Shown here piece by piece: positions 1 to 7,821 of a stretch of DNA of 32,504 nucleotides. Each line of letters begins with the position of its first letter. The first letter of the stretch is position 1. The notes below the pieces were generated by a model. That model was not told the origin of the DNA and ran no database searches. It was given only the letters and a program-made list of their open reading frames with translations. The stretch is from an uncultured bacterium (GTDB lineage: Bacteria; Actinomycetota; Coriobacteriia; Coriobacteriales; Coriobacteriaceae), in contig CAJMRR010000003.1 in the NCBI GenBank assembly GCA_905215835.1, forward strand, positions 1 through 32,504. Reading direction: 5' to 3'. A program made the translations under genes and the position numbers.

Positions 1-117
1 GTTGGGCAAGCCGTTGGCGACGCGCGAAACCGTCTGCTGCGAAACGCCAGCAGCGCGGGCGACGTCGGCCATGGAGACCGGACGCGTACCTGTATCGTTG
101 GACGGGCGCCTTGCCAC
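1..117 (-). CDS. LacI-family regulator (LacI-1), N-terminal part only
   Basis: Reading leftward from a GTG at 117 there are 39 open codons to the window edge. They contain a LacI-type helix-turn-helix: M16-A-D-V-A-R-A-A-G-V-S-Q-Q-T-V-S-R-V-A-N, followed by G-L-P-N. The GTG is preceded by AAGGTGAT about 4 nt away; no ATG or better start lies between it and the upstream in-frame stop near 196. The effector domain lies outside the window. It is divergent from galK-galT and the gap holds three copies of a LacI-type operator, so it is probably the galactose-responsive repressor of galKT and of itself. The first two residues of the recognition helix are Q27-Q28, unlike the three LacI paralogues further right. 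The family is clear; the ligand is inferred. Confidence 0.85.
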   Translation of the reverse strand, partial: MARRPSNDTGTRPVSMADVARAAGVSQQTVSRVANGLPN

Positions 118-209
118 GGGATCACCTTCACCCTTGCGAGATCTGAATAGCGTGAATGCCGGCCCAGGCAGAGATGCACCCCGCGCCGAGGCCCGCTATC
201 GTCGGACGC

Positions 210-412
210 ATGTTAACGTACTCTACTTTTTCTATCTGTATCTCTTCTGCTTTATAAGTCCATACGGCAGTACCGTTCACGGCTGTATTTCTACCGATTA
301 CCAGATTCTCAAAAAGTGACAAGCGTTGTGTTATGAGTACGTTAACATAGCCCGTAACGTGCGGCATCGTGAACACTTAGTTCATGCCGCTTCAAGTTGT
401 TAACGTACTCAT
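210..412. promoter_or_regulatory. lacI-1/galK divergent control region: three LacI operators and a 21-bp-spaced box pair
   Basis: Three copies of one operator lie between the divergent genes: 210-225 (ATGTTAACGTACTCTA), 333-348 (ATGAGTACGTTAACAT, opposite orientation) and 397-412 (TTGTTAACGTACTCAT). They fit the LacI-family form of a palindrome with a central CG. One site lies nearer lacI-1 and two nearer galK, which suggests autoregulation plus repression of galKT, perhaps by looping. In addition CCGTTCAC at 273-280 is followed 21 bp later by CCGATTAC at 294-301, a box pair also found at five other promoters in the window. Operator function is inferred from position and symmetry. Confidence 0.75.
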
Positions 413-455
413 AACGACGCAAAACTCACCCGTGCGCGCCAAGGAAAGGACTTCC

Positions 456-1661
456 ATGACCACCCCCGACGAAAAGACACTCGCCACGCTCACCAAGCTG
501 TTTGAGGAGGAGTTTGGCCCCATCGGCGACCGCCAGGTGCTCTATGTGCACGCGCCCGGCCGTTCCGAGATCAGCGGCAACCACACCGACCACGAGGGCG
601 GCCACGTCATCGCCGGCTCGCTCGATGTCGCCGTCGACGGCATCGCCGTGGCAACCGACTCCAACAAGATTCGCGTCGCCGACGAGGGCTATCCTACGTT
701 TGAGATCACGCTCGACACGCTGGATATTCAAGAGTCCGAGAAGGGCACGTCCGCGAGCCTCGTCCGCGGCATGGCCCACGAGATTGCAGCCCTTGGCGTT
801 GAGCCCCACGGCTTCGACTTCGCCTTCACCTGCTCCGTCCCCTCGGGTGGCGGTCTTTCCAGCTCTGCCGCCGTCGAGGCCGCATACGGTCGCGCCATGG
901 AAACCCTCTGGGGCGCACCCGCCATCGAGCCCGTCGCGCTCGCCCAGATGAGCCAGCGCACCGAGAACAACTATTACGGCAAGCCCTGCGGTCTGATGGA
1001 CCAGGCCGCTGTGTGTCTGGGCGGCCTTGCCTACATGGACTTTGAGGACCAGGCTCAGCCTAAAACCCAGAAGCTCGAGCTCAACTTTGAGGATCACGGC
1101 TACGCGCTCGTGCTCGTTAAGGTCGGTGCCGACCACGTGGCCGCCACCGACGACTACGCTGCCGTTCCGCGCGAGATGCAGGACGTCGCCGCCGAGTTTG
1201 GCAAGACACGCCTGTGCGAGGTAAACGTTGCCGACTTTGACGCCAAGCTCCCCGAGCTGCGTGCCAAGCTGGGCGACCGCGCCTGCCTGCGCGCCGTTCA
1301 CTACTGGTACGAGAACGGCCTGGTCGACAAGCGCTGGGCAGCCCTGAACGCCGGCGACATTGACCAGTTCCTGGTTCTGACGCGCGAGTCCGGCGCCAGC
1401 TCCGCCATGTACCTGCAGAATGTCGTTGCCAAGCTGGGCTCCGAGCAGCCTTCGATGTATGCCCTGGCACTGGCCGAGCACGTGCTCGACGGCCGCGGTG
1501 CCGTTCGTATTCACGGTGGCGGCTTTGGTGGCACCATCCAGGCCTTCGTGCCGCTCGATCTGGTCGACACCTTTATCACCAAGATGAACAGCTGGCTGGG
1601 CGAAGGCTCTGCCCGCCACTACGCAATTACTGACAAGGGGGCTTACGCGGCATGGCTGTAA
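456..1661 (+). CDS. galK: Galactokinase
   Basis: This cytosolic GHMP kinase phosphorylates galactose at C1 for the Leloir pathway. The 401-residue length is normal. The galactokinase signature is at residues 35-49 (G-R-S-E-I-S-G-N-H-T-D-H-E-G-G), in the variant seen in clostridial-type enzymes rather than the E. coli GRxNLIGEHTDY form. The GHMP phosphate-binding loop P-S-G-G-G-L-S-S-S-A-A follows around residue 130, and C-G-L-M-D-Q and the C-terminal H-G-G-G-F-G-G are present. The ATG at 456 is chosen over an upstream in-frame ATG at 384 because AAAGGA lies just before it and the 24 extra residues would run over the 397-412 operator. It overlaps galT by 10 nt. Confidence 0.95.
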   Translation: MTTPDEKTLATLTKLFEEEFGPIGDRQVLYVHAPGRSEISGNHTDHEGGHVIAGSLDVAVDGIAVATDSNKIRVADEGYPTFEITLDTLDIQESEKGTSASLVRGMAHEIAALGVEPHGFDFAFTCSVPSGGGLSSSAAVEAAYGRAMETLWGAPAIEPVALAQMSQRTENNYYGKPCGLMDQAAVCLGGLAYMDFEDQAQPKTQKLELNFEDHGYALVLVKVGADHVAATDDYAAVPREMQDVAAEFGKTRLCEVNVADFDAKLPELRAKLGDRACLRAVHYWYENGLVDKRWAALNAGDIDQFLVLTRESGASSAMYLQNVVAKLGSEQPSMYALALAEHVLDGRGAVRIHGGGFGGTIQAFVPLDLVDTFITKMNSWLGEGSARHYAITDKGAYAAWL

Positions 1662-3280
1662 TGACTGATGTGCGCGAGGCCGCACAGGGCCTCATCGAAT
1701 ATGCCATCCACCGATCGATGATCGGACAGGACGACCGCATCTGGGCCTACAACACCATTTTGGAGTGCATCGGCGCTACGGGACCGGCGCTCGATATGGC
1801 CTGGGCGCTGCAGAACGAGAAGCTCTCGCTCTTGCACCCCGATACGCTCCCCGACTTTGACCTTGAAGGCACGCTTGCCGCGCTTTCCGAGACCGCCGTT
1901 GCCAACGGCGCCGCCGAGGACACGGCGTCGGGCCGCGACCGCATCGCCATGCGCATCATGGGCGCGCTCATGCCGAGGCCTTCGGTTGTAAACGAGGAAT
2001 TCAACGGCCGCATGGGCGTCAACGAGCCCCGCGCCGCGACCGACTGGTTCTACGGCCTGTGCTGTGACGCCGGTTACGTGCGCCGCGCCGCCATCGCGCG
2101 CAACATTAAATGGAGCACTTCCACCAACTGGGGTGACCTGGAGATCACCATCAACCTGTCCAAGCCCGAGAAGGACCCGCGCGATATCGCCGCGGCAGGT
2201 GTAGCCAAGAACACGGGCGAGAAGTATCCCGCCTGCCAGCTCTGCATCGAAAACGAGGGCTATCCCGGACGCTCCGCCGCAGCCGACGGCGGCGCTCACC
2301 CCGCCCGCCAGAATCTGCGCGTTATCCCCATCCAGCTCGACGGCGAGCGCTGGGGTTTCCAGTACAGCCCGTACGCGTACTTTAACGAGCACTGCATCAC
2401 GATGAGCTCCGAGCATCGTCCGATGCACGTCGACCGCAAGGGGCTGACCTGCCTGCTCGACTTTGTCGACCTGTTCCCGCACTACTTTATTGGCTCCAAC
2501 GCCGACCTGCCTATCGTGGGCGGCTCGATCTTGTCGCACGACCACTTCCAGGGCGGCGCGCACGAGTTCCCCATGATGCATGCCGCCGAGGTCTCGCAGT
2601 TTAGCGTGCCCGGTTTTGACCAGGTCAGCGGTACCGTGCTGCAGTGGCCGCTCTCGGTACTGCGCCTGCGCTCGCATGACCGCGCCCAGCTGCTCGACGC
2701 TGCTGAGAAGATTATCCTCGCCTGGCGCGAGTGGACCGATGAGTCCGCGGGCGTCATCGCGCACACAGCCGATGGCGTGGCGCACAACACCGTGACGCCC
2801 GTCATCCGCCGCGTCGACTCCCGCGGCAATGCCGGCGGCGAGATTTACGAGGCCTACCTGGCGCTTCGCTGCAATATCACGACCGACGAACATCCGCTGG
2901 GCGTTTTCCACCCGCATGCCGAGTACCACCATATCAAGAAGGAGAACATCGGCCTGATCGAGGTCATGGGCCTAGCGATTTTACCGCCGCGCTTGGTCCC
3001 CGAGCTCGGCGCTGTCCGCGAGCACCTGCTGGCGGCCAAGGCCGATGCCAGCTACGACCTTGCCGCTGCGCTCGAGGGCGACGACCTTTGCCACAGCCAC
3101 GCCGCATGGGCCGAGGACGTCTATGCCCGCCGCGCCGATGAGCTCACGGCGGACAACGCCATCGATATCCTGCACGAGGAGGTCGGCGTGGTGTTTGGCC
3201 ACGTGCTCGACAACGCCGGCGTCTTTAAGTGGAACGAGGCAGGACGCGCCGCCCAACAGCGCTTTATCGACTCGCTGTAG
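1652..3280 (+). CDS. galT: UDP-glucose--hexose-1-phosphate uridylyltransferase, class II
   Basis: GalT exchanges UMP between UDP-glucose and galactose-1-phosphate. The 542-residue protein is of the class II type found in Firmicutes and relatives, somewhat longer than the usual ~490-510. It starts M-A-V-M-T-D-V-R-E-A-A-Q-G-L-I-E-Y and has the active-site segment G-G-S-I-L-S-H-D-H-F-Q-G-G near residues 290-303, holding the histidines that match the HxHxQ nucleotidyl-transfer motif. Its ATG overlaps the galK stop (TGGCTGTAA read in the other frame), with AAGGGGG upstream inside galK, so the two are translationally coupled. A strong terminator follows at 3329. No epimerase (galE) is seen in the window. 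Confidence 0.94.
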   Translation: MAVMTDVREAAQGLIEYAIHRSMIGQDDRIWAYNTILECIGATGPALDMAWALQNEKLSLLHPDTLPDFDLEGTLAALSETAVANGAAEDTASGRDRIAMRIMGALMPRPSVVNEEFNGRMGVNEPRAATDWFYGLCCDAGYVRRAAIARNIKWSTSTNWGDLEITINLSKPEKDPRDIAAAGVAKNTGEKYPACQLCIENEGYPGRSAAADGGAHPARQNLRVIPIQLDGERWGFQYSPYAYFNEHCITMSSEHRPMHVDRKGLTCLLDFVDLFPHYFIGSNADLPIVGGSILSHDHFQGGAHEFPMMHAAEVSQFSVPGFDQVSGTVLQWPLSVLRLRSHDRAQLLDAAEKIILAWREWTDESAGVIAHTADGVAHNTVTPVIRRVDSRGNAGGEIYEAYLALRCNITTDEHPLGVFHPHAEYHHIKKENIGLIEVMGLAILPPRLVPELGAVREHLLAAKADASYDLAAALEGDDLCHSHAAWAEDVYARRADELTADNAIDILHEEVGVVFGHVLDNAGVFKWNEAGRAAQQRFIDSL

Positions 3281-3328
3281 CACGCGAGCTCGAACGCACG
3301 CACTTAACAAATAGCGCCTACACGACCG

Positions 3329-3366
3329 CGGCGCCCGCCGGCAACATCGCCGGCGGGCGCCGTTTT
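3329..3366 (+). terminator. Intrinsic terminator of galKT
   Basis: A perfect 14-bp GC stem (3329-3342 with 3349-3362) with a 6-nt loop is followed by TTTT. It lies 48 nt after the galT stop. Confidence 0.9.
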
Positions 3367-3400
3367 CTGATGCAAGGGTAACTAATTTGCACCAAAACAA

Positions 3401-3436
3401 GGAGTGTCCCAAACTGCCGGCAGAAAAGGAACGTCC
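3401..3436 (+). repeat. 36-bp direct repeat, left copy
   Basis: It begins GGAGTGTCCCAAACTGCCGG and continues into an A-rich stretch and AACGTCCC. The matching copy at 4912-4947 differs at two positions. The pair brackets the ATPase gene and lies in the same orientation. Confidence 0.8.
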
Positions 3437-3457
3437 CCAGGTGCCGACCTAAACCAA

Positions 3458-3540
3458 CACATTATTCGATGGAAAAACGTGGATGCCTCCCACATTATTC
3501 GATGGAAAAACGTGGTTTACTCCCACATTTTTCGATGGAA
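3458..3540 (+). repeat. Three tandem repeats with a 33-bp period in front of the ATPase gene
   Basis: The units start at 3458, 3491 and 3524, exactly 33 bp apart. The first two share 25 identical bases beginning CACATTATTCGATGGAAAAA and ending ACGTGG. The third is shorter (CACATTTTTCGATGGAA). They end about 45 bp before the ATPase start, where operators or promoter elements would be expected. The period of 33 also keeps a reading frame open, giving a repeated HIIRWKNV peptide, but there is no good start for it and it overlaps the ATPase gene. Role inferred as regulatory. Confidence 0.7.
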
Positions 3541-3584
3541 ATACCAAAACGATCTTATACTAACCATGATAGTTAGGAGGCAGT

Positions 3585-4886
3585 ATGCAGCGACAGCTAA
3601 TGGACGAACTCATCGCTTGGAAATCTAGGGCAAACCGCAAGCCCCTCCTGCTTAAGGGGGCCCGTCAGACGGGAAAAACCTGGCTTCTCAACGAATTCGC
3701 AGGGCGGCAGTATCAAAACGTCATCCGTTTTGACTTTATGCTCGAACCGGGCGCACGCTCGCTGTTCGACGGAAGCCTTGACCCCAAACGCATCATCTCC
3801 CAGATAGAGCTCCTGCGCGGCCAGACCATAACGCCGACAGACACACTCATCATCTTCGACGAAATCCAAGAGGCACCGCGTGGCATCACCTCGCTCAAAT
3901 ACTTCAACGAGCTGGCGCCGGAATACCATATCGTGGCAGCCGGCTCCTATATGGGGCTCGCGCTCCGACGCGAAAACGAGTCGTTCCCCGTCGGCAAGAT
4001 CGACCAGCTCACCATGCGCCCCATGGGGTTTGTCGAGTTCGTTCGTGCCGTCGATGGCGATCCGCTCGCAGATGCCATCCTTGCCGCAGACATGGACCTG
4101 CTGGCAAACGTTTCCGAAAAGCTCGAGCGCCTGCTCAAGGAATACCTCGTTGTCGGTGGCATGCCAGAAGTTGTCTCCGCTTTCGCCGCCTCCCACGATT
4201 TCATCGAGGCCCGCAGGCTTCAGCAGCAAATCATCGAAGCTTACGAATCCGATTTTGGCAAGCATGCGCCAGCCCGCATCGTCGAACGCATGAGGCTGGT
4301 TTGGAAATCCCTTCCCGGCCAGCTCGCAAAGGAAAACAAGAAGTTCGTCTACGGTGCGCTCCGTCCCGGGGCGCGCGCGCGCGATTTTGAGGAAAGCCTC
4401 CAGTGGCTCATGGACTATGGAATCGTTCATAAGGTACCACGTGTTTCCGCCCTAAGAGCACCGCTCACAAGCTACGAGGATCTCTCGGGCTTCAAGCTGT
4501 TCTGCATCGACACCGGCATCCTCGGAGCACTCTCCGGCCTCTCGCCAGCCATTGTTCTGAACGGGCCCGCTGTTTTTACGGAGTTCAAAGGCTCGCTGAC
4601 CGAGCAATACGTCGCACAGGAGCTTTTGCTCCAAGGCAAAACTCCCGCGTATTGGTCATCTTCCTCCGGCAATGCAGAGACTGACTTTGCCATCGACCAT
4701 GCGGGGACCGTGCTTCCGCTCGAGGTCAAGGCGGCAGAGAATCTCAAAGCAAAGAGCCTGAGGATTGCCTGCGAGAAGTTCAAGCTCGAGCGCTGCATGA
4801 GAACATCGTTAGCGGCATATAGAGACGAAGGCACGCTCGTCAATATTCCGCTCTGGGAGATTGGGCAAATCGACAAGCTGGCATAG
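3585..4886 (+). CDS. AAA_14/DUF4143 family ATPase
   Basis: This 433-residue protein has a Walker A loop G-A-R-Q-T-G-K-T at 25-32, a Walker B D-T-L-I-I-F-D-E-I-Q at about 86-95, and the family sequence A-A-G-S-Y-M-G-L-A-L-R-R followed by P-V-G-K...T-M-R-P-M-G-F-x-E-F. The C-terminal half is DUF4143, ending in an E-T-D-F-A-I...L-E-V-K-A pattern (about 364-386) that resembles a PD-(D/E)xK nuclease-like fold. The start has a strong AGGAGG 8 nt upstream. These proteins are common in gut anaerobes, often in many copies and near mobile or toxin-antitoxin-like loci; their biological role is not established. It is unrelated to the surrounding sugar genes, and its flanking repeats suggest it was acquired as a unit. 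Confidence 0.9.
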   Translation: MQRQLMDELIAWKSRANRKPLLLKGARQTGKTWLLNEFAGRQYQNVIRFDFMLEPGARSLFDGSLDPKRIISQIELLRGQTITPTDTLIIFDEIQEAPRGITSLKYFNELAPEYHIVAAGSYMGLALRRENESFPVGKIDQLTMRPMGFVEFVRAVDGDPLADAILAADMDLLANVSEKLERLLKEYLVVGGMPEVVSAFAASHDFIEARRLQQQIIEAYESDFGKHAPARIVERMRLVWKSLPGQLAKENKKFVYGALRPGARARDFEESLQWLMDYGIVHKVPRVSALRAPLTSYEDLSGFKLFCIDTGILGALSGLSPAIVLNGPAVFTEFKGSLTEQYVAQELLLQGKTPAYWSSSSGNAETDFAIDHAGTVLPLEVKAAENLKAKSLRIACEKFKLERCMRTSLAAYRDEGTLVNIPLWEIGQIDKLA

Positions 4887-4911
4887 GCGCTGTGGAGGGG
4901 GTGCCCCGTAA

Positions 4912-4947
4912 GGAGTGTCCCAAACTGCCGGCAAAAAAGGAACGTCT
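4912..4947 (+). repeat. 36-bp direct repeat, right copy
   Basis: It matches 3401-3436 at 34 of 36 positions and lies 25 bp after the ATPase stop. With the left copy it frames a ~1.5 kb segment. Confidence 0.8.
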
Positions 4948-5002
4948 CTATCTGCCGCATTCCCGAAGCAAGGCAACGCCGATGTTTTGGCAACGGCAGC
5001 GA

Positions 5003-5101
5003 GCGGGCCGCATTTGAGACAAGGTGACGTGAAACGAAAGGGCGCTGACCTTCTGGTCGCGCCCTTGAAGTTGAACGTCAGATTGTCCAAATGCGGTCCG
5101 C
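5003..5101. repeat. Long imperfect hairpin (about 37 base pairs)
   Basis: Nested arms pair in order: 5003-5016 with 5088-5101 (14 bp, one G-T), 5018-5022 with 5083-5087, 5025-5030 with 5075-5080, 5038-5045 with 5059-5066, and 5047-5050 with 5055-5058 around a TTCT loop. No T-run follows on either strand, so it is not a simple terminator. It lies between the ATPase gene (+) and lacC (-), which converge here. It could be a structured RNA, an mRNA-end stabiliser or a small palindromic element. Confidence 0.65.
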
Positions 5102-5114
5102 GCAGCGTCGGCAG

Positions 5115-5142
5115 GTTACGGCGTTTGGTAAAACGCCGTAAC
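5115..5142. terminator. Perfect hairpin downstream of lacC
   Basis: Arms 5115-5126 and 5131-5142 form a perfect 12-bp stem (GTTACGGCGTTT) with a GGTA loop, 15 nt beyond the lacC stop on the minus strand. The usual T-run is missing, so termination is possible but unproven. The arm sequence ACGCCGTAAC is repeated at 5147-5156. Confidence 0.5.
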
Positions 5143-5156
5143 TCGACGCCGTAACC

Positions 5157-6092
5157 CTAAAGCTCCGTTACTTCAACGTTGTTGTAGATCTCGTCCCAGC
5201 GGTCCATGACCAGGTGGCCGGTCTTGGGATCCATGGCATTGAGCTTGCCGCAGGTATTGGCGGTCTTGAGCACCGTGACATCGTCGGCACCAGCAGCAAT
5301 GGCATGCGCAAAGCCGGCGATGGTCGAGTCACCGGAACCCGTCGCGTTCACAGCCGCAATCGCGGGCGTCTTGGCGCGGAACGCGCGGCCCTCATGGAAG
5401 CCCACCGAACCGGCAGCGCCCATCGAAACGACAACCCAGGGAATACCGGCAAAGCGGTCATCGGCGGCAAGCGCCTCGCGCAGGGCATCGACATCATCGG
5501 TCGTAAAGGACGTACCCAGCAGGCCGTTAATCTCGGTCAGGTTGGGCTTTACGAGCTCAGGCTTAGCGTCAGACTCCAGCGCGGCCTCCAGCGATGCACC
5601 CGAGGTGTCGAGCAGCACCTTGGCGCCCGCCTCCTCGGCGATCTTGACGAGCTCGGCATAGTAGCCGGCATCGACGCCGCGCGGCAGCGAGCCCGAAAGC
5701 GTCACAACGTCCGCCTTCGCTGCAAGCTCGGCAAACTTGGCCGTAAAGGCCTCGAGCTCGGCCGGGGCGATCTGCGGGCCGCTCTCCAGCAGCTCGGTCT
5801 GATTACCCTCGTGCAGGATATTCAGGCAAATGCGCGTCTCACCGGCGATGGGCACAAAGTCATTCTTGACGCCGTCGGCATCCATAAGCTCGGCCATATA
5901 GGCACCCATGTGGCCGCCGAGCAGACCGGTCGCGAGCACGTCGTCGCCCAGCTGCAGCAGCACGCGGCTCACGTTGAGGCCCTTACCGCCAGCGGTCTTT
6001 TCGGGCGTCACACGGTTAACATCGTCGATGATCAACTTGTCGAGCTGATAGCGCGTATCAATCGACGGGTTCATGGTAACGGTCAGAATCAT
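5157..6092 (-). CDS. lacC: Tagatose-6-phosphate kinase
   Basis: LacC phosphorylates tagatose-6-phosphate to tagatose-1,6-bisphosphate. The 311-residue protein belongs to the PfkB family. It has M-N-P-S-I-D at 7-12, the sugar-binding A-G-G-K-G-L-N-V-S-R at 34-43, and the ATP/anion-hole motif G-S-G-D-S-T at 252-257 with D255 as the likely catalytic base. The pattern of residues follows LacC from lactic acid bacteria more closely than 1-phosphofructokinase, and the neighbours lacAB support this. The ATG at 6092 is preceded by CAGGAGTT; the 15-residue upstream extension of the open frame does not look like family sequence. It is the last gene of a minus-strand lacA-lacB-lacX-lacC set, 56 nt after lacX. 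Confidence 0.9.
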   Translation of the reverse strand: MILTVTMNPSIDTRYQLDKLIIDDVNRVTPEKTAGGKGLNVSRVLLQLGDDVLATGLLGGHMGAYMAELMDADGVKNDFVPIAGETRICLNILHEGNQTELLESGPQIAPAELEAFTAKFAELAAKADVVTLSGSLPRGVDAGYYAELVKIAEEAGAKVLLDTSGASLEAALESDAKPELVKPNLTEINGLLGTSFTTDDVDALREALAADDRFAGIPWVVVSMGAAGSVGFHEGRAFRAKTPAIAAVNATGSGDSTIAGFAHAIAAGADDVTVLKTANTCGKLNAMDPKTGHLVMDRWDEIYNNVEVTEL

Positions 6093-6148
6093 ATTGAACT
6101 CCTGTTTCCGGGGCACGACACGCGCGACCCCAAACATACGATAGCTCG

Positions 6149-7030
6149 TTAAAGGATCTCGATCTCAAAGCCGCGGGTAACGGTCTCCCCCGGCTTGGCC
6201 ACCAGGCAGCCGCGCTTGTGCTCCAGAATATCGTCCTCGTCGGAGCAGGTGGACAGACCACCCCACGGTTCCACGGCCACAAAGTCACCCTCGGGCTTGC
6301 TCCACACAATCAGGTATGGCATATCGGGGAACGTCAGGCGCACGCCCTTGTCCTCGGTTTTCTTGGTAAGCGTAACCACGCGGCTCTCGAGCACGTCAAA
6401 GATGGTCTCTGCGAAGTCAAAGAGTTCGTGGGTCAGCGGCAGGTCATGGCCAACCATCGGGTTCTTGCTGCGATGCTCAACATCAATCAGGCCCGTCGAG
6501 GGAACGGCAGCACAGAGCTCGGCGGCCTCGCGCTGCTCAAAACGGAGCTCGTAGTCGTCATAGGACTCGCCCTCGTCAAGCGGGCACTTAAAGCCAGGGT
6601 GGCCGCCCACAAAGAACGGCATGTCTTCGGTGCCCTCATTGGTCACCTCGTATGACACGGCCACCTTCTCCGCATCGATCGTGTAACGAGCAACGATCTT
6701 AAACGGATACGGGTACTGATCGAGTAACTCGGCATGGTCGGCAGAGCTTAGGCTCAGCGCGACCATGTTGTCGCCCTGCTCCTCGAGTTTCCACTCCTGT
6801 TTGCGAGCAAAGCCGTGACGGGCAAGCTTGACCTCGCGGCCGCCCATGGTCATTGCGTGACCGTCACGAAGGCCACCGCAGATCGGGAAGCAAATAGGTG
6901 CCTGCCCCGACCAGACCGACGGATCACCCTGCCACAGGTACTCACGGCCGTTGGCCGCAATAGAAGTGAACGATCCGCCAGCCGTGCTCAACGCAATGCG
7001 GACAGAGCCGTTATCAAGAACAAACTCCAT
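6149..7030 (-). CDS. lacX: LacX-like aldose 1-epimerase family protein
   Basis: A 293-residue protein of the galactose-mutarotase fold, closest in pattern to LacX of lactococcal lac operons: Y-L-W-Q-G-D-P, W-S-G-Q-A-P-I-C-F-P-I-C-G-G-L near the N terminus, R-H-G-F-A-R, then G-G-H-P-G-F-K-C-P-L and E-P-W-G-G-L-S-T. LacX is thought to act on sugar anomers, but its exact substrate is not well established; a role on galactose-6-P or tagatose-6-P is inferred from context. The ATG at 7030 follows AAGGAGAAG at good spacing; a GTG at 7048 sits inside that ribosome-binding site and is less likely. In this window it lies between lacB and lacC, whereas in lactococci it is at the operon end. A separate galM exists at 32029. 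Confidence 0.85.
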   Translation of the reverse strand: MEFVLDNGSVRIALSTAGGSFTSIAANGREYLWQGDPSVWSGQAPICFPICGGLRDGHAMTMGGREVKLARHGFARKQEWKLEEQGDNMVALSLSSADHAELLDQYPYPFKIVARYTIDAEKVAVSYEVTNEGTEDMPFFVGGHPGFKCPLDEGESYDDYELRFEQREAAELCAAVPSTGLIDVEHRSKNPMVGHDLPLTHELFDFAETIFDVLESRVVTLTKKTEDKGVRLTFPDMPYLIVWSKPEGDFVAVEPWGGLSTCSDEDDILEHKRGCLVAKPGETVTRGFEIEIL

Positions 7031-7233
7031 GGGAATCTTCTCCTTCACATATCATCTCGCACAATCCATTGTGAACGTCGTGCCTTTAGCAGAAAGGTAA
7101 TGAGGCAGCGCCGCAAACAAAAGAACAATGCACGTCCAGCCCGCTGGGCCAATTGGGCTGATAGCAAACCGGCCCGCGCCCCATCACAGAAACGCGAGCC
7201 GTCAACGGACTAGTTAATTACGCCGGATACCCG
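7031..7233. other. 203-bp gap between lacB and lacX
   Basis: No gene is seen. There are only short weak hairpins (for example CCTTT/AAAGG near 7084-7096 and CAGCCC/GGGCTG at 7137-7160) and no T-run on the minus strand, so lacX-lacC may either be read through from lacAB or have their own promoter here. Confidence 0.5.
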
Positions 7234-7758
7234 TTAATCATGGTATTCGCCGCGGTCCCACTTCTCGAGGAACTCGTCAAAGAAGTGCGGGTCGGCCTGA
7301 GCCTCGGCGTCGGCCTTATTGCAGGCATCGATCTTGGCGATCAGGGCATCGTGCTCGGGGGTCTTCTCGTAGGGCTCCTCCAGGAAGGCAAGCATGATAT
7401 CGGCCATCAGGAACTCGCCGGTGATCTTGCCGCCAAAGCCCACGATGTTGGCGTTGAGCTCGCGACGGGCATACAGGGCAGAGGTCATGTCGCGGACCAA
7501 GGCACAGCGGGCGCCGGGAACCTTGTTGACGGCGTTGGTGATGCCGATGCCGGTACCGCACAGGGCCACGCCAAAGTCGGCCTTGCCGCTGGCAACAGCC
7601 TCGCCCACGGCCTTACCGTAGATGGGGTAGTGCGTACGGGTGTGGCTGTAGGTGCCGCAGTCGAGCACCTTGTAGCCAGCCTGCTCCAGGCGGTCGGCCA
7701 GATAGATCTTCTCGTCCGTAACGATATGGTCGCAACCGATTGCGATGGTCTTCTTCAT
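7234..7758 (-). CDS. lacB: Galactose-6-phosphate isomerase, LacB subunit
   Basis: LacB forms with LacA the isomerase that converts galactose-6-P to tagatose-6-P. The 174 residues match the family length of about 171. Family sequence is obvious: I-A-I-G-C-D-H-I-V-T-D-E-K at the start, T-H-Y-P-I-Y-G-K-A-V-G-E-A-V, C-G-T-G-I-G-I-T-N-A-V-N-K-V-P-G with the active-site cysteine region of the RpiB/LacAB fold, L-V-R-D-M-T-S-A-L-Y-A-R, and the ending F-L-E-K-W-D-R-G-E-Y-H-D, which is the standard LacB C terminus. AAAGGACG precedes the ATG. It lies 63 nt after lacA. Confidence 0.95.
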   Translation of the reverse strand: MKKTIAIGCDHIVTDEKIYLADRLEQAGYKVLDCGTYSHTRTHYPIYGKAVGEAVASGKADFGVALCGTGIGITNAVNKVPGARCALVRDMTSALYARRELNANIVGFGGKITGEFLMADIMLAFLEEPYEKTPEHDALIAKIDACNKADAEAQADPHFFDEFLEKWDRGEYHD

Positions 7759-7821
7759 CAGAACGTCCTTTCGTCTGAATTCACAAGTTGAGGTAGAAGT
7801 TCGAGTTCTCGGTGGCTCTCG

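Noticed and set aside
1643..2932. 429-codon minus-strand frame opposite galT
   Set aside because: High-GC genes give long antisense frames; it has no family sequence and covers a clear galT. The same applies to 426-1685, 5214-6152, 15299-16354, 21460-22392 and 23279-24340.
3458..3540. CRISPR-like array
   Set aside because: Only three units, about 8 bp between them, no cas genes, and the position fits a promoter region.
3404..3628. Open frame with a repeated HIIRWKNV peptide
   Set aside because: It is a by-product of the 33-bp DNA repeat, has no ribosome-binding site and runs into the start of the ATPase gene in another frame.
4915..5154. 79-codon plus-strand frame
   Set aside because: It runs through the 36-bp repeat and both hairpins; the structure explains the sequence and the peptide is not protein-like.
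5157..6092. 1-phosphofructokinase (FruK) instead of LacC
   Set aside because: The family is the same, but the residue pattern follows LacC and it lies with lacA and lacB; no fructose PTS is present.
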